DNA from: Actinomycetota bacterium
GTDB taxonomy: Bacteria; Actinomycetota; Actinomycetes; Nanopelagicales; Nanopelagicaceae
Direction of reading: 5' to 3'
Length of the DNA: 64,000 bases
NCBI GenBank assembly: GCA_947449535.1
Contig: CANFRP010000003.1
Coordinates: forward strand, 1-64,000
Positions 8,404 through 20,406 of the stretch are shown piece after piece; positions within the stretch are counted from its first letter, which is position 1; each line of letters begins with the position of its first letter. The notes below the pieces were generated by a model, which saw nothing but the letters and a program-made list of their open reading frames with translations, did no database searches and was not told where the DNA came from. The translations under genes were made by a program, and so were the position numbers.

Positions 8404-9213
8404 ATGAAGATCGCCGTATGTGTGAAGCAAGTCCCCGATTCTTGGGCGGAGAAGAAGATGGCCGGCGGGGTGCTCGATCGTGCATCTGTCGATGCTGTCC
8501 TCAATGATCTCGATGAATACGCAGTTGAGGAAGCGCTGCGCATTGTCGAAGCACATTCACCTACGGGGGAGTCTGGCGAGGCAAGTGGTCACACCATCAC
8601 TCTTATCTCTATGGGACCCGATCGCGCCACCGATGCAATTCGCAAAGCACTTTCCATGGGCGCCGATGATGCAATTCATATTTGTGATGATGCTTTTGCT
8701 GGATCAGATGCGCTCGCAACTTCCTTGGTTCTCGCAGAAGTTATCAAGAAAAATGGCTATGACTTAATCATTTGTGGAACCGAATCCACCGATGCTCGCA
8801 TGAGCGTTGTGCCGGCGATGTTGGCAGAACGATTGGGGTATGCACAGATGACTTTCGCTGGATCGGTCACCGTTGATCCTGCAACTAGCTCGATTGCGAT
8901 TTCTCGAGTGACTGAAATTGGCATCGAGAAAATGACCGCCGCACTTCCCGCGGTTGTGAGTGTTGTCGAGAAAATTAATGAGCCGCGCTATCCCTCCTTT
9001 AAAGGAATTATGGCTGCGAAGAAGAAGACCATCACTTCAATGGCGCTAGCAGATACTGGGCTCGCAGCTGAAGCAGTTGGCGCTAAAGCGGCTTGGTCCT
9101 CCGTAAAAGATGCACTTCCTCGCCCACCTCGTGGTGCCGGAATTAAAGTAGAGGATACCGGAAATGGCGGAAGCGCCCTGGTTGAATTCTTAGCCGAGAA
9201 GCGATTGGTGTGA
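8404..9213 (+). CDS. etfB: Electron transfer flavoprotein beta subunit
   Basis: A 269-residue ETF beta subunit that pairs with EtfA to carry electrons from acyl-CoA and other flavin dehydrogenases. The family N-terminus MKIAVCVKQVPDS and the AMP-binding segment (ICGTESTDA, with Q/M-containing SVVPAMLAERLGY after it) are clear. The C-terminal recognition-loop region that contacts partner dehydrogenases follows ALPAVVSVVEKINEPRYPSF. The stop overlaps the GTG start of etfA, a coupled pair. No acyl-CoA dehydrogenase or ETF-quinone oxidoreductase is present nearby, so partners are elsewhere. Confidence 0.96.
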   Translation: MKIAVCVKQVPDSWAEKKMAGGVLDRASVDAVLNDLDEYAVEEALRIVEAHSPTGESGEASGHTITLISMGPDRATDAIRKALSMGADDAIHICDDAFAGSDALATSLVLAEVIKKNGYDLIICGTESTDARMSVVPAMLAERLGYAQMTFAGSVTVDPATSSIAISRVTEIGIEKMTAALPAVVSVVEKINEPRYPSFKGIMAAKKKTITSMALADTGLAAEAVGAKAAWSSVKDALPRPPRGAGIKVEDTGNGGSALVEFLAEKRLV

Positions 9214-10163
9214 GTGATATGAGCACTGTATTAATTTTGGTCGATGCATTGGATGGAAAAGTCTCATCTGCAGTGGGGGAACTTGCGACTTTTGGAAAAC
9301 GCATTGGAGAGGTTGTTGCAGTTGTTGCCGCGAACGATGGTGCTGGTGTTGCCGCCCAACTCTCTAGCTTTGCCATAGATCGCGCAATAATTTGCACTGG
9401 CGCTGACTTTGCTTCCCACTCCATTGCACCTATCGCTGAAGCACTTGCAGCAGCTGTCGCTAAGGAGAGCCCAACTGCAGTTCTCATTACTTCCACAGCG
9501 CGTGGGAAAGAGATTGCTGCTCGATTGGCGGTCCGTACAAATTCCGGGTTGTTGACCGATGCGGTCGATATTGATGCCGATGCAATTGCTACCCAATCTG
9601 TTTTTGGTGGTTCGACCACCGTTCATTCTGCAGTCAATCACGGAACCTCAATTGTGACTCTTCGATCTAATTCGGTAGAAGTGCAATCAGGGAGCGGCCC
9701 CGCGACTACTGAGGTATTGGCAGTCGCTATTTCAGATAGTGCAAAGAAATCTTCGGTTACATCATTGGAAGCTACTGTGAAAGGTGGGCGCCCCGAACTC
9801 ACTGAAGCATCAGTTGTTGTTTCTGGCGGACGTGGAACTAATGGTGATTTCGCGCCAGTGGAAGCTTTTGCAGATTCCATGGGCGCAGCAGTGGGCGCAT
9901 CTCGCGCCGCTACTGATGCAGGCTGGTATCCACATTCACATCAAGTCGGCCAGACCGGAAAGACGGTCAGCCCCTCGCTCTATGTCGCGTGTGGAATCTC
10001 TGGCGCGATCCAGCACCGGGCCGGAATGCAGACCTCCAAAATGATTGTGGCGATCAATAAAGATCCGGAAGCTCCGATCTTTGAACTCGCTGATTATGGC
10101 GTCGTCGGCGATCTCTTCGCAGTTTTGCCGCAAGCCACCACCGCAATTAACGCTCGCAAGTAA
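9210..10163 (+). CDS. etfA: Electron transfer flavoprotein alpha subunit
   Basis: A 317-residue ETF alpha subunit. The FAD-binding C-terminal half is intact: SGGRG, then [12 protein letters not shown], the [10 protein letters not shown] turn, and [15 protein letters not shown], the family signature. The N-terminal half is a beta-subunit-like fold without cofactor. The chosen GTG start at 9210 forms a GTGA overlap with the etfB stop; an ATG 9 nt later is an alternative. The two subunits form a heterodimer with one FAD and one AMP. Confidence 0.96.
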   Translation: MSDMSTVLILVDALDGKVSSAVGELATFGKRIGEVVAVVAANDGAGVAAQLSSFAIDRAIICTGADFASHSIAPIAEALAAAVAKESPTAVLITSTARGKEIAARLAVRTNSGLLTDAVDIDADAIATQSVFGGSTTVHSAVNHGTSIVTLRSNSVEVQSGSGPATTEVLAVAISDSAKKSSVTSLEATVKGGRPELTEASVVVSGGRGTNGDFAPVEAFADSMGAAVGASRAATDAGWYPHSHQVGQTGKTVSPSLYVACGISGAIQHRAGMQTSKMIVAINKDPEAPIFELADYGVVGDLFAVLPQATTAINARK

Positions 10164-10183
10164 GCGTTAATTAGACTGGACTC

Positions 10184-11320
10184 ATGTCCATCTATCTCGA
10201 TCACGCGGCCACTGTGCCGATGGTTGAGCCTGCGATTCGTGCACTCACAGAATCCTTGGGAGCAGTTGGTAATGCCTCCTCACTTCATACCGATGGCCGC
10301 TCGGTTCGCAAAAGTGTGGAAGAAGCGCGTGAACATATTGCGGAGTTGGCGGGAAGCGCTGGCAGCGAAATTATTTTTACTGCTTCTGGCACTGAAGCAA
10401 ATAATTTGGCCATTAAAGGTTTTTATTGGAAGTCAGGAAAGAAAGTTATTGTCACTTCTGCCATCGAGCATGCAGCGACCATGGATCCCGTTCAATGGCT
10501 AGTCGAGCATGAGGGCGCGGAGTGGATTTCGATTGGCGTGAACTCGCAAGGTTGCATTGATCTGGATCAATTGAAAGCGGTCGTCAATTCTCGCAAAGCT
10601 GAAATTGCCCTGATTTCCATTATGCATTCTAATAATGAAGTGGGGGTACTTCAGCCGATTGTAGAAGTCGTCACAATCGCGGACGGTATCCCGGTGCATA
10701 CCGATGCCTCACAAAGTTTTGGCAAAGTTCCATTCTCTTTCTCCGATCTTGGTGTAACTGCTGCAACACTCAGCGGACATAAAGTCGGAGGACCATTGGG
10801 TGTTGGCGCACTTATCGTCAAGCGCGGAATTGATATCACTCCCGTCTTGCACGGTGGTGGCCAAGAGCGCGATATTCGCAGTGGCACACTTAATGCACCA
10901 GGTGCAATTTCTTTTGCGGCAGCAGCAAAATTTATGTGCCACCAAAAATACGATGGCGTAGCGACTCTTCGCAAGACGTTCTGGGAATCTATTCACAGAA
11001 ATTTCGAAGATGTCACACTCAATGGCTCAATCGATAATTCACTTCCTGGAATTCTAAATCTGACATTTCCTGGTGTTGATAATGAAAGCCTGCTTGTTCT
11101 TCTAGATATGGAAGGTATTTCAGTGTCCACGGGATCTGCTTGTAGTGCAGGCGTACATCGCCCCAGCCATGTCTTGATTGCAATGGGACTTACCGAAAAG
11201 CAAGCAATGTCTTCTTTACGCTTCTCACTTGGTCTATCGACCACCCAGAGCCAACTCGAAGATGTTGTTAAAGCGCTCACCACCGTCCTGCCGCGAGCAC
11301 GCGCGGCCTATAAAGGTTAA
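10184..11320 (+). CDS. Cysteine desulfurase (IscS/NifS-type)
   Basis: A 378-residue class V aminotransferase-fold enzyme that takes sulfur from L-cysteine as a persulfide. Seen: substrate/PLP region with H96 in SAIEHAA, PLP aspartate in VHTDASQS (D174), the PLP lysine K200 in SGHKVGG and the catalytic cysteine C320 in STGSACSAG. It is an IscS/NifS type, not the SufS type, judging from the SSGSAC-like loop. It lies 9 nt upstream of mnmA, which needs a persulfide donor, so its main role is probably tRNA 2-thiouridine synthesis. Supply of sulfur to iron-sulfur clusters is also possible. Confidence 0.93.
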   Translation: MSIYLDHAATVPMVEPAIRALTESLGAVGNASSLHTDGRSVRKSVEEAREHIAELAGSAGSEIIFTASGTEANNLAIKGFYWKSGKKVIVTSAIEHAATMDPVQWLVEHEGAEWISIGVNSQGCIDLDQLKAVVNSRKAEIALISIMHSNNEVGVLQPIVEVVTIADGIPVHTDASQSFGKVPFSFSDLGVTAATLSGHKVGGPLGVGALIVKRGIDITPVLHGGGQERDIRSGTLNAPGAISFAAAAKFMCHQKYDGVATLRKTFWESIHRNFEDVTLNGSIDNSLPGILNLTFPGVDNESLLVLLDMEGISVSTGSACSAGVHRPSHVLIAMGLTEKQAMSSLRFSLGLSTTQSQLEDVVKALTTVLPRARAAYKG

Positions 11321-11329
11321 GTTTTACCG

Positions 11330-14456
<3,127 letters not shown>

Positions 14457-14466
14457 AGTTGTCATC

Positions 14467-14586
14467 ATGATTACAGCAGCTGAGCATGTTCGCCACCTTT
14501 CTGCGCCACCTGCGTTCTTTGGTCTCTTCGCATTTGGCGTCCTCTCGCTTCTTCTCTATTTCGTACTTCGTTTAGATCGCGACTAA
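14467..14586 (+). CDS. 39-residue single-pass membrane microprotein upstream of nadD
   Basis: An ATG-initiated 39-codon frame, too short for usual ORF cut-offs. It starts MITAAEHVRHLSAPP, then has one hydrophobic helix (about residues 16-33: FFGLFAFGVLSLLLYFVL) and ends RLDRD. Its orientation, one transmembrane segment and a charged C-terminal tail match the small unnamed membrane protein found between the upstream genes and nadD in many Actinobacteria (for example Streptomyces). It lies 10 nt after the ligA stop. Its TAA overlaps the first candidate start of nadD. Coding is supported by hydrophobic pattern and context; the function is unknown. Confidence 0.7.
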   Translation: MITAAEHVRHLSAPPAFFGLFAFGVLSLLLYFVLRLDRD

Positions 14587-15197
14587 TTACTATTTCTTCC
14601 TCAATTTCGACCGGATTAAATACCGGCGCAGCTATCGGTATCTTCGGGGGAACTTTTGATCCGATCCACTTAGGGCACTTACATCTCATAAAAGAACTTG
14701 CTCCCCGTTTTGATCGCATCATGGTAATCCCGACTGGCTCGCCCTATATGCGCGAATCAGCGCCGGTCGCATCTGCCAACGATCGCTTAGAAATGTGTTC
14801 CCTTGCCTTGGATGATCTCTCCGACTCGTTGCAAGAAAAGACGATGGTCTTAGATATCGAGACTCGCCGAAAGGGCACCACATATTCGATTGAAACTCTC
14901 CATCAGCTTCGCGCCTTTTTTCCCAAGGATAATTTCACCTTGATACTTGGTTCAGATTCTGCAGCAACATTTCCTAAGTGGCAGCGAGCTGATGACATCA
15001 AGAAGCAAGCAAAGATTTTGGTCATCAAGCGACCCGGTTCTGCATCCTCTGAGTTCGAGGAGATAAATGTGAAAGCACTTGATATCTCGGCTACTGCCGT
15101 TCGCGCTGCGCTTACTTCAGGTAAGGGCGCATCCCAATATCTCTCTCCATCCGTAGCGAAATACATCAAAGAACGAGGCTTATATGTCAGCAAGTGA
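14586..15197 (+). CDS. nadD: Nicotinate-nucleotide adenylyltransferase NadD (non-canonical start)
   Basis: NadD joins ATP to nicotinate mononucleotide in NAD synthesis. The nucleotide-binding core GIFGGTFDPIHLGH is encoded at 14637-14678, well upstream of the first ATG of the frame (14721), which would delete it. The C-terminal ISATAVR motif (ISxTxxR) is intact. Between the in-frame stop at 14481 and 14721 there is no ATG, GTG or TTG. The 5' end given here is an ATT that overlaps the stop of the microprotein gene (TAATT, like the TAATG couplings elsewhere). ATT 14592, ATT 14604 or ATC 14634 are other possibilities. Function is secure; the start is not. Confidence 0.85.
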   Translation: MTISSSISTGLNTGAAIGIFGGTFDPIHLGHLHLIKELAPRFDRIMVIPTGSPYMRESAPVASANDRLEMCSLALDDLSDSLQEKTMVLDIETRRKGTTYSIETLHQLRAFFPKDNFTLILGSDSAATFPKWQRADDIKKQAKILVIKRPGSASSEFEEINVKALDISATAVRAALTSGKGASQYLSPSVAKYIKERGLYVSK

Positions 15198-15546
15198 GAA
15201 CGCTCGCACGATCACTCAATTGGCGGCAGAAGCCATCAATGAAAAATTGGGAACAGATATTGTGGCGCTGGATATGACGGGACAGATGTTGCTCTCAGAA
15301 GTATTTCTGATTGCGACTGCTGCTAATGAGCGCCAAGTCGATGCAATTGCCGATGCGGTATTTGAGAAGCTTGCTGCCGCCGGTGAAAAGCCAGTACGCA
15401 AGGAAGGCAAGGGAGCATGGATTCTCTTGGATTATTCAGATCTCGTAGTTCATGTGCAGAGCGAGGAGCTCCGTAATTACTACATGCTCGATCGACTTTG
15501 GAATGACTGTCCTGCGATTGAATTGAAGATCGAGGAAGCTCGCTAA
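15184..15546 (+). CDS. rsfS: Ribosome silencing factor RsfS
   Basis: A 120-residue RsfS/Iojap family protein. It binds ribosomal protein L14 on the 50S subunit and blocks subunit joining when nutrients are short. The family core is clear: the LSEVFLIATA strand, the DAIADAVFEKL helix, then KEGKGAWILLDYSDLVVHV and the final YYMLDRLW. Normal length. It overlaps the end of nadD by 14 nt, the conserved nadD-rsfS arrangement, and is followed 2 nt later by the phosphatase gene. Confidence 0.95.
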   Translation: MSASENARTITQLAAEAINEKLGTDIVALDMTGQMLLSEVFLIATAANERQVDAIADAVFEKLAAAGEKPVRKEGKGAWILLDYSDLVVHVQSEELRNYYMLDRLWNDCPAIELKIEEAR

Positions 15547-15548
15547 AA

Positions 15549-16205
15549 ATGCGCGTAGTTTTATGGCGTCACGGACAGACCGATTGGAATGTCATCAATC
15601 GTTTCCAGGGTCATACCGATATTCCACTTAATGCTGTTGGCATTTTTCAGGCAGAACACGCTGCTCGCATCTTGGCAGATATGAAACCAACGAAAATCAT
15701 TTCTAGTGATCTCTCTCGCGCATTTGATACTGCAAATACATTGGCTGCAATTCTGGGCTTGGAAGTGATTCAGCATCCGGGACTTCGTGAAACTGCGGGT
15801 GGAAAATGGGAGGGCCATACCGGCGCGGAAAATCGTGCAATGGATGGCGAACGATTCTCTCAATGGATGACCGGAAGTGATCTACCAGCAGGAGAAATTG
15901 GTGAACGCCGTAGCGAAGTATCAGCTCGGGCACTAGCTGCTCTGGAAGAAGCGATCACTGATGATCTGGAAACTCTCATCGTTGTCGCACATGGTGGAAC
16001 TATTCGTTGTTTACTCGGTGGAATGCTCGGATTGCCGATTGATCAATGGGGAATTTTAGGAGGCCTTTCAAATGCTTCTTGGTCAGTACTTGAGCCTTCG
16101 CATCACTTAAAAAGTGAGAATGGAAAACGTCGCTGGAGCCTGATCGAGCACAATGCTGGGCAGATTCCGGAGCCAGTCATTGGTGATGAAATCAACTCTT
16201 GGTAG
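15549..16205 (+). CDS. Histidine phosphatase family protein (phosphoglycerate-mutase-like)
   Basis: A 218-residue member of the histidine phosphatase superfamily. The phospho-accepting H8 is in LWRHGQTDWN, the second His is H148 in VAHGGTIR, with R7 and the proton-donor E81 in LRETAGGKWEG. It lacks the insertions of true 2,3-bisphosphoglycerate-dependent mutases, so it is more likely a small-molecule phosphatase; the substrate cannot be read from sequence. The place after nadD-rsfS and before tRNA-Ala is conserved in Actinobacteria. Some members of the superfamily act on glucosyl-3-phosphoglycerate or cobalamin precursors. Confidence 0.88.
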   Translation: MRVVLWRHGQTDWNVINRFQGHTDIPLNAVGIFQAEHAARILADMKPTKIISSDLSRAFDTANTLAAILGLEVIQHPGLRETAGGKWEGHTGAENRAMDGERFSQWMTGSDLPAGEIGERRSEVSARALAALEEAITDDLETLIVVAHGGTIRCLLGGMLGLPIDQWGILGGLSNASWSVLEPSHHLKSENGKRRWSLIEHNAGQIPEPVIGDEINSW

Positions 16206-16240
16206 TTGATAGGATTTCGATAGTACTTACGGTGATATCC

Positions 16241-16313
16241 GGGGATATGGCGCAATTGGTAGCGCGCTTCCATGGCATGGAAGAGGTTAGGGGTTCGATT
16301 CCCCTTATCTCCA
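16241..16313 (+). tRNA. tRNA-Ala (anticodon GGC)
   Basis: Cloverleaf with acceptor GGGGATA/TATCTCC, D arm, anticodon stem CTTCC/GGAAG with loop ATGGCAT (anticodon GGC), and T arm AGGGG-TTCGATT-CCCCT. Acceptor pair 3-70 is the G-U wobble that identifies tRNA-Ala to its synthetase. CCA is not encoded. It follows the histidine phosphatase, the usual actinobacterial position. Confidence 0.96.
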
Positions 16314-16335
16314 CAATTTTCTAAATGCAGGACAA

Positions 16336-17283
16336 GTGATTGCGGGAATGAGTTCAATGAATGCACAACTAGCAATTCCCGAGGGCTGGGATGCGGGGAA
16401 TATTCCGGATCAAAGTGGAAAGAAAATTCTCATCACTGGTGGCACATCGGGACTTGGGTTAGCAGCTGCGCAAGCACTCACCCGCAAAGGAGCAGAAGTC
16501 ACCATCACTGCTCGTAATTTGGAGAAAGCGCGACATTCCCTCAAATTAATTGGTCAAGGCTCATCAGTAATTGAGATGGATCTCATGAAATTATCGAGTG
16601 TACGAAGCGCTGCGCAGGAAGTCTTGGATCGTGGAAATGATTTCAATGTTGTGATTCTTAATGCTGGAATTATGGCTGTTCCACTTGCCATGACTCAAGA
16701 AGGCTTTGAATCCCAGATGGGTACTAATCATTTGGGCCACTACGCCTTCGCTGGCTTGATTAAGGAAGTTATTTCTGAGCGCATCGTTTCGGTATCAAGC
16801 CAGGCCCATCGCATGGGCGCCTTTGGCAATGGCTCGATTGAAGATATTCGCGATCGTTGTTGTGGAGTCGGAAAGTACTCTCCATGGGCAGCTTATGGAG
16901 CTAGCAAACTCTCCAATCTTCTCTTCACTGCGCAGATTGAGCGACTTCGACTTCAAAAACATTGGCGCTTTATTCCAGTAGTGGCACACCCGGGCTGGTC
17001 TGCGACCCACCTCTTTGGATCACAAAATAAAGTGACATCAGCAATTACTTCATTAATTGCACAACCTGCTTCTCGCGGGGCGCTTCCGATTTTATGTGCG
17101 GCAACATTTCCTGGATTAATAGGAAATTCCTATATCGGGCCAAGTGGCGCAGGGGAGATGCGGGGAACCCCAAAACTTACCCGTGCCAGAGCCCTTGCTT
17201 ATGATCAAACTCTCGCTGCCAACCTCTGGGCTGTCAGTGAAGAGTTAACCGGAATTAAATGGGAGACTTCTCCTCATGCATGA
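16336..17283 (+). CDS. Short-chain dehydrogenase/reductase
   Basis: A 315-residue classical SDR oxidoreductase. The Rossmann motif is TGGTSGLG (residues 34-41), the structural NAG is at 109-111, and the active-site pair is Y187 with K191 in YGASK, preceded by the catalytic serine in VSVSSQAH. The order and the long C-terminal part resemble retinol-dehydrogenase/WW-domain-oxidoreductase-like SDRs, which act on lipids or isoprenoids, but the substrate is unknown. GTG 16336 has AGGA at a short distance; ATG 16348 is an alternative. Its end overlaps leuS by 8 nt. It is not a usual neighbour of leuS, so it may be a lineage-specific insertion. Confidence 0.85.
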   Translation: MIAGMSSMNAQLAIPEGWDAGNIPDQSGKKILITGGTSGLGLAAAQALTRKGAEVTITARNLEKARHSLKLIGQGSSVIEMDLMKLSSVRSAAQEVLDRGNDFNVVILNAGIMAVPLAMTQEGFESQMGTNHLGHYAFAGLIKEVISERIVSVSSQAHRMGAFGNGSIEDIRDRCCGVGKYSPWAAYGASKLSNLLFTAQIERLRLQKHWRFIPVVAHPGWSATHLFGSQNKVTSAITSLIAQPASRGALPILCAATFPGLIGNSYIGPSGAGEMRGTPKLTRARALAYDQTLAANLWAVSEELTGIKWETSPHA

Positions 17284-19732
17284 GGCTTACGACATCCAAC
17301 ACGTCCAGGAGAAATGGCTCCCGATTTGGGATCAGATTCAGCCATTTCGCTCGGGCAAAGCCGATGATCCTCGTCCCAAGAAATATGTTTTGGATATGTT
17401 TCCTTACCCATCCGGTGATTTACATATGGGCCACGCAGAGGCATATGCACTGGGCGATGTGATTGCACGTTATTGGGTGCAAAAAGGTTTCAATGTCATG
17501 CACCCGATCGGTTGGGATTCATTCGGCCTTCCGGCAGAGAATGCTGCAATCAAGCGCAACTCTGATCCACGGGAGTGGACCTATGAAAATATTGAGATTC
17601 AAAAGAGTTCGATGCGTCGTTTCGCATGTTCCTTTGATTGGGATCGAGTGCTTCATACCTCCGATCCTGAATATTACAAATGGAATCAGTGGCTCTTCTT
17701 AGAGATGTATAAGAAGGGCTTGGCATACCGTAAAGATGCGGCAGTTAACTGGTGCCCAACATGTCAGACAGTTTTGGCCAATGAGCAAGTAGTCGCTGGT
17801 CTCTGTGAGCGTTGCGATTCTGTCGCGACCAAGAAGAAACTCAACCAGTGGTACTTAAAGATTACTGACTATGCCGATCGTTTGCTTGACGATATGCAGC
17901 AACTCGAAGGCCAATGGCCAGAAAAAGTTTTGATGATGCAGCGCAATTGGATCGGTCGATCTATTGGCGCTGAAGTTGATTTTGCAATTGAAGGGCGAGA
18001 TGCTCCGGTCACTGTTTACACCACACGCCCAGACACTTTGCATGGCGCAACATTTATGGTGGTGGCAGTGGATTCTGAGCTAGCGACAGAACTCGTCACA
18101 GGCACTGGTGTGGAATCGGATTTTGCGAAATATCTCGAGAGCGTTAAAGCGGCAACCGATATCGATCGCCTGGCAACCGATCGCCCTAAGACTGGCATTT
18201 TCCTGAATCGTTATGCCATTAACCCCGTCAATGGCGAGAAGATTGCGATCTGGGCGAGTGATTATGTTTTAGCAGATTACGGTACGGGCGCAATCATGGC
18301 AGTGCCAGCGCACGATCAACGAGATTTAGATTTTGCGCGCGCAATGAAATTACCGGTCACGGTTGTCGTCGAAAGTGATGAAGAGGATCCCAATATTTCT
18401 GGCGTTGCCACAACTGGCGATGGCGTAATGGTGAATTCTGGATCGCTCAATGGTCTCAATAAAGCAGATGCCATCAATAAAATTATCGAAGAGCTTGCCG
18501 GAAAGAAGCTGGGAAAAAGCGCGAAGAATTACCGGCTACGTGATTGGCTAATTTCTCGCCAACGTTTCTGGGGTACTCCGATCCCTATTATTCATTGCCC
18601 ATCTTGTGGTGAAGTACCGGTACCGCACGATCAACTTCCGGTTGCGCTTCCTAGTGCTAAAGGTCTTGACCTCAAGCCAAAGGGAACATCGCCATTGGGA
18701 GCAGTGGAAGATTGGGTAAATGTTGCCTGCCCACAATGTGGCGCAGCAGCAAAACGCGATGCCGACACAATGGATACCTTCTTTGATTCCTCTTGGTATT
18801 ACCTGCGTTATACCAATCCAAATTTGAGCGATCAGGCATTTGATCGTAAAGAGATTGATAAGTGGCTCCCCGTTGATCAATATGTCGGAGGCGTTACCCA
18901 CGCAATTTTGCACTTGTTGTATTCACGATTCTTTACCAAAGCACTTCACGATATGGGATATCTGGGCTTTACCGAGCCATTTAGCAAATTGTTGAATCAA
19001 GGCATGGTCTTGATGGATGGCTCTGCGATGTCGAAATCTCGCGGCAATCTCGTCAAACTTTCCGATGAACTTGCCACACATGGTGTTGATGCGATTCGCC
19101 TTTCGATGGTCTTCGCCGGCCCGCCCGAAGATGATGTGGATTGGGCCGATGTTTCACCAGCAGGTTCACTCAAATTCCTCAATCGTGCTTGGCGTATCTC
19201 CGGAGATATCACATCCCCAGCCGGTTGCGATTTCACTAAAGGTGATCTTGCGTTACGCAAGGTGACTCATAAAGCACTTCACGAAATCTCTTTTGCGGTA
19301 GAAACATTTCGCTTCAACGTAGCAGTAGCTCGTGTTATGGAATTAGTAAATGCTACGCGCAAGGCGATCGATTCTGGATGCGGAGCAGCTGATCCAGCTG
19401 TTCGCGAAGCAGCGGAAGCCATCGCAATTTCACTTTCTTTGGTAGCTCCTTATACGGCCGAAGAGATGTGGGAGCGCCTTGGCCACAAGCCGGCAATTGC
19501 GTTGGCGGGATGGCCAACAATTGATCCTGCCCTCCTTGCGGAAGATGCCGTCACCGTTATTTTGCAGATTAACGGCAAGATCAAGGATCGCATCGAAGTC
19601 TCACCAAATATTTCAGAGACCGAGCTTGAGAAGTTGGCTTTTGAAAATCCTGAAATTAAGGCAGCCCTTGCTGGAGCAAAACCCTCAAAAATAATTGTGC
19701 GCGCTCCAAAACTTGTCAACATCGTTCTGTAA
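17276..19732 (+). CDS. leuS: Leucyl-tRNA synthetase
   Basis: An 818-residue class I synthetase that charges tRNA-Leu. Seen: [10 protein letters not shown] with the HMGH signature (50-53), a zinc-binding cysteine set (NWCPTC and LCERC), the CP1 editing domain ([12 protein letters not shown], threonine-rich discriminating segment) and [10 protein letters not shown]. The KMSKS loop reads AMSKS, with Ala replacing the first Lys, a form I recall in actinobacterial LeuRS. The C-terminal anticodon/tRNA-binding domain is complete. Confidence 0.97.
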   Translation: MHEAYDIQHVQEKWLPIWDQIQPFRSGKADDPRPKKYVLDMFPYPSGDLHMGHAEAYALGDVIARYWVQKGFNVMHPIGWDSFGLPAENAAIKRNSDPREWTYENIEIQKSSMRRFACSFDWDRVLHTSDPEYYKWNQWLFLEMYKKGLAYRKDAAVNWCPTCQTVLANEQVVAGLCERCDSVATKKKLNQWYLKITDYADRLLDDMQQLEGQWPEKVLMMQRNWIGRSIGAEVDFAIEGRDAPVTVYTTRPDTLHGATFMVVAVDSELATELVTGTGVESDFAKYLESVKAATDIDRLATDRPKTGIFLNRYAINPVNGEKIAIWASDYVLADYGTGAIMAVPAHDQRDLDFARAMKLPVTVVVESDEEDPNISGVATTGDGVMVNSGSLNGLNKADAINKIIEELAGKKLGKSAKNYRLRDWLISRQRFWGTPIPIIHCPSCGEVPVPHDQLPVALPSAKGLDLKPKGTSPLGAVEDWVNVACPQCGAAAKRDADTMDTFFDSSWYYLRYTNPNLSDQAFDRKEIDKWLPVDQYVGGVTHAILHLLYSRFFTKALHDMGYLGFTEPFSKLLNQGMVLMDGSAMSKSRGNLVKLSDELATHGVDAIRLSMVFAGPPEDDVDWADVSPAGSLKFLNRAWRISGDITSPAGCDFTKGDLALRKVTHKALHEISFAVETFRFNVAVARVMELVNATRKAIDSGCGAADPAVREAAEAIAISLSLVAPYTAEEMWERLGHKPAIALAGWPTIDPALLAEDAVTVILQINGKIKDRIEVSPNISETELEKLAFENPEIKAALAGAKPSKIIVRAPKLVNIVL

Positions 19733-19789
19733 TTCACAGATCCACCGCGTTCTCACCTAAAGAGCTCTGCTGCAATTTAGATTGCGCAG

Positions 19790-20389
19790 ATGTTTACTCA
19801 ATTTAAGGAATTAGTTCTTTCCCGCGAACAAAAGCGCGGACTTCTAGTAATCGCTGGCGCCGGTCTGGCTTTGGGCGCACTTTTCTTCACGCTCTCGCAA
19901 GGCAGCGCATCTGCAGAGGTCACCTTTCCACCTCTCACCCCCGTAACCCTTGCACCCACACTTCCCGCATTGATCATGGTCGATGTTGCCGGAAAAGTTA
20001 TGCACCCTGGCGTCTATTCACTCCCATCTGGATCGCGCGCAATCGATGCGATTAAAGCTGCCGGAAATAAATTAGCGGGGGTTAATACATCTGATATCAA
20101 TTTGGCTCATGTCTTAGTTGATGGCGAGCAGATTGTTGTGGGGGCGCCGCAAGTATCGACACCGAGCGCTAAGGGCGGGAAGAAGAGTGTGCCCAAAGGA
20201 CCCATCAGCATCAACTCGGCAAATCAGGCACAGTTGGAATCACTTCCTGGAATTGGTCCGGTGATGGCATCTCGCATCATTACCTATCGCACTAAGAATG
20301 GAGCATTTAAAGCGCTCATCGATCTTCGCAAAGTCTCCGGAATGGGAGCAGCAAAATTCGCAGAGATACAGAATCTGATTCGGTTGTAG
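19790..20389 (+). CDS. comEA: ComEA-type DNA-binding competence protein
   Basis: A 199-residue membrane-anchored protein. One transmembrane helix (about 18-37) precedes an SLBB domain (about 60-115, VDVAGKVMHPGVYSLPSGSR) and a C-terminal pair of helix-hairpin-helix motifs (about 139-199: ISINSANQAQLESLPGIG, then KVSGMGAAKFAEI). In transforming bacteria ComEA binds double-stranded DNA outside the membrane and hands it to ComEC. It lies 17 bp upstream of comEC. The SLBB-HhH architecture is the Gram-positive type. Confidence 0.92.
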   Translation: MFTQFKELVLSREQKRGLLVIAGAGLALGALFFTLSQGSASAEVTFPPLTPVTLAPTLPALIMVDVAGKVMHPGVYSLPSGSRAIDAIKAAGNKLAGVNTSDINLAHVLVDGEQIVVGAPQVSTPSAKGGKKSVPKGPISINSANQAQLESLPGIGPVMASRIITYRTKNGAFKALIDLRKVSGMGAAKFAEIQNLIRL

Positions 20390-20406
20390 TCCATGACTAT
20401 CGATTA

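Noticed and set aside
9143..9880. Long minus-strand frames opposite etfA
   Set aside because: Shadow frames of etfA with no recognisable domain and no ribosome-binding site.
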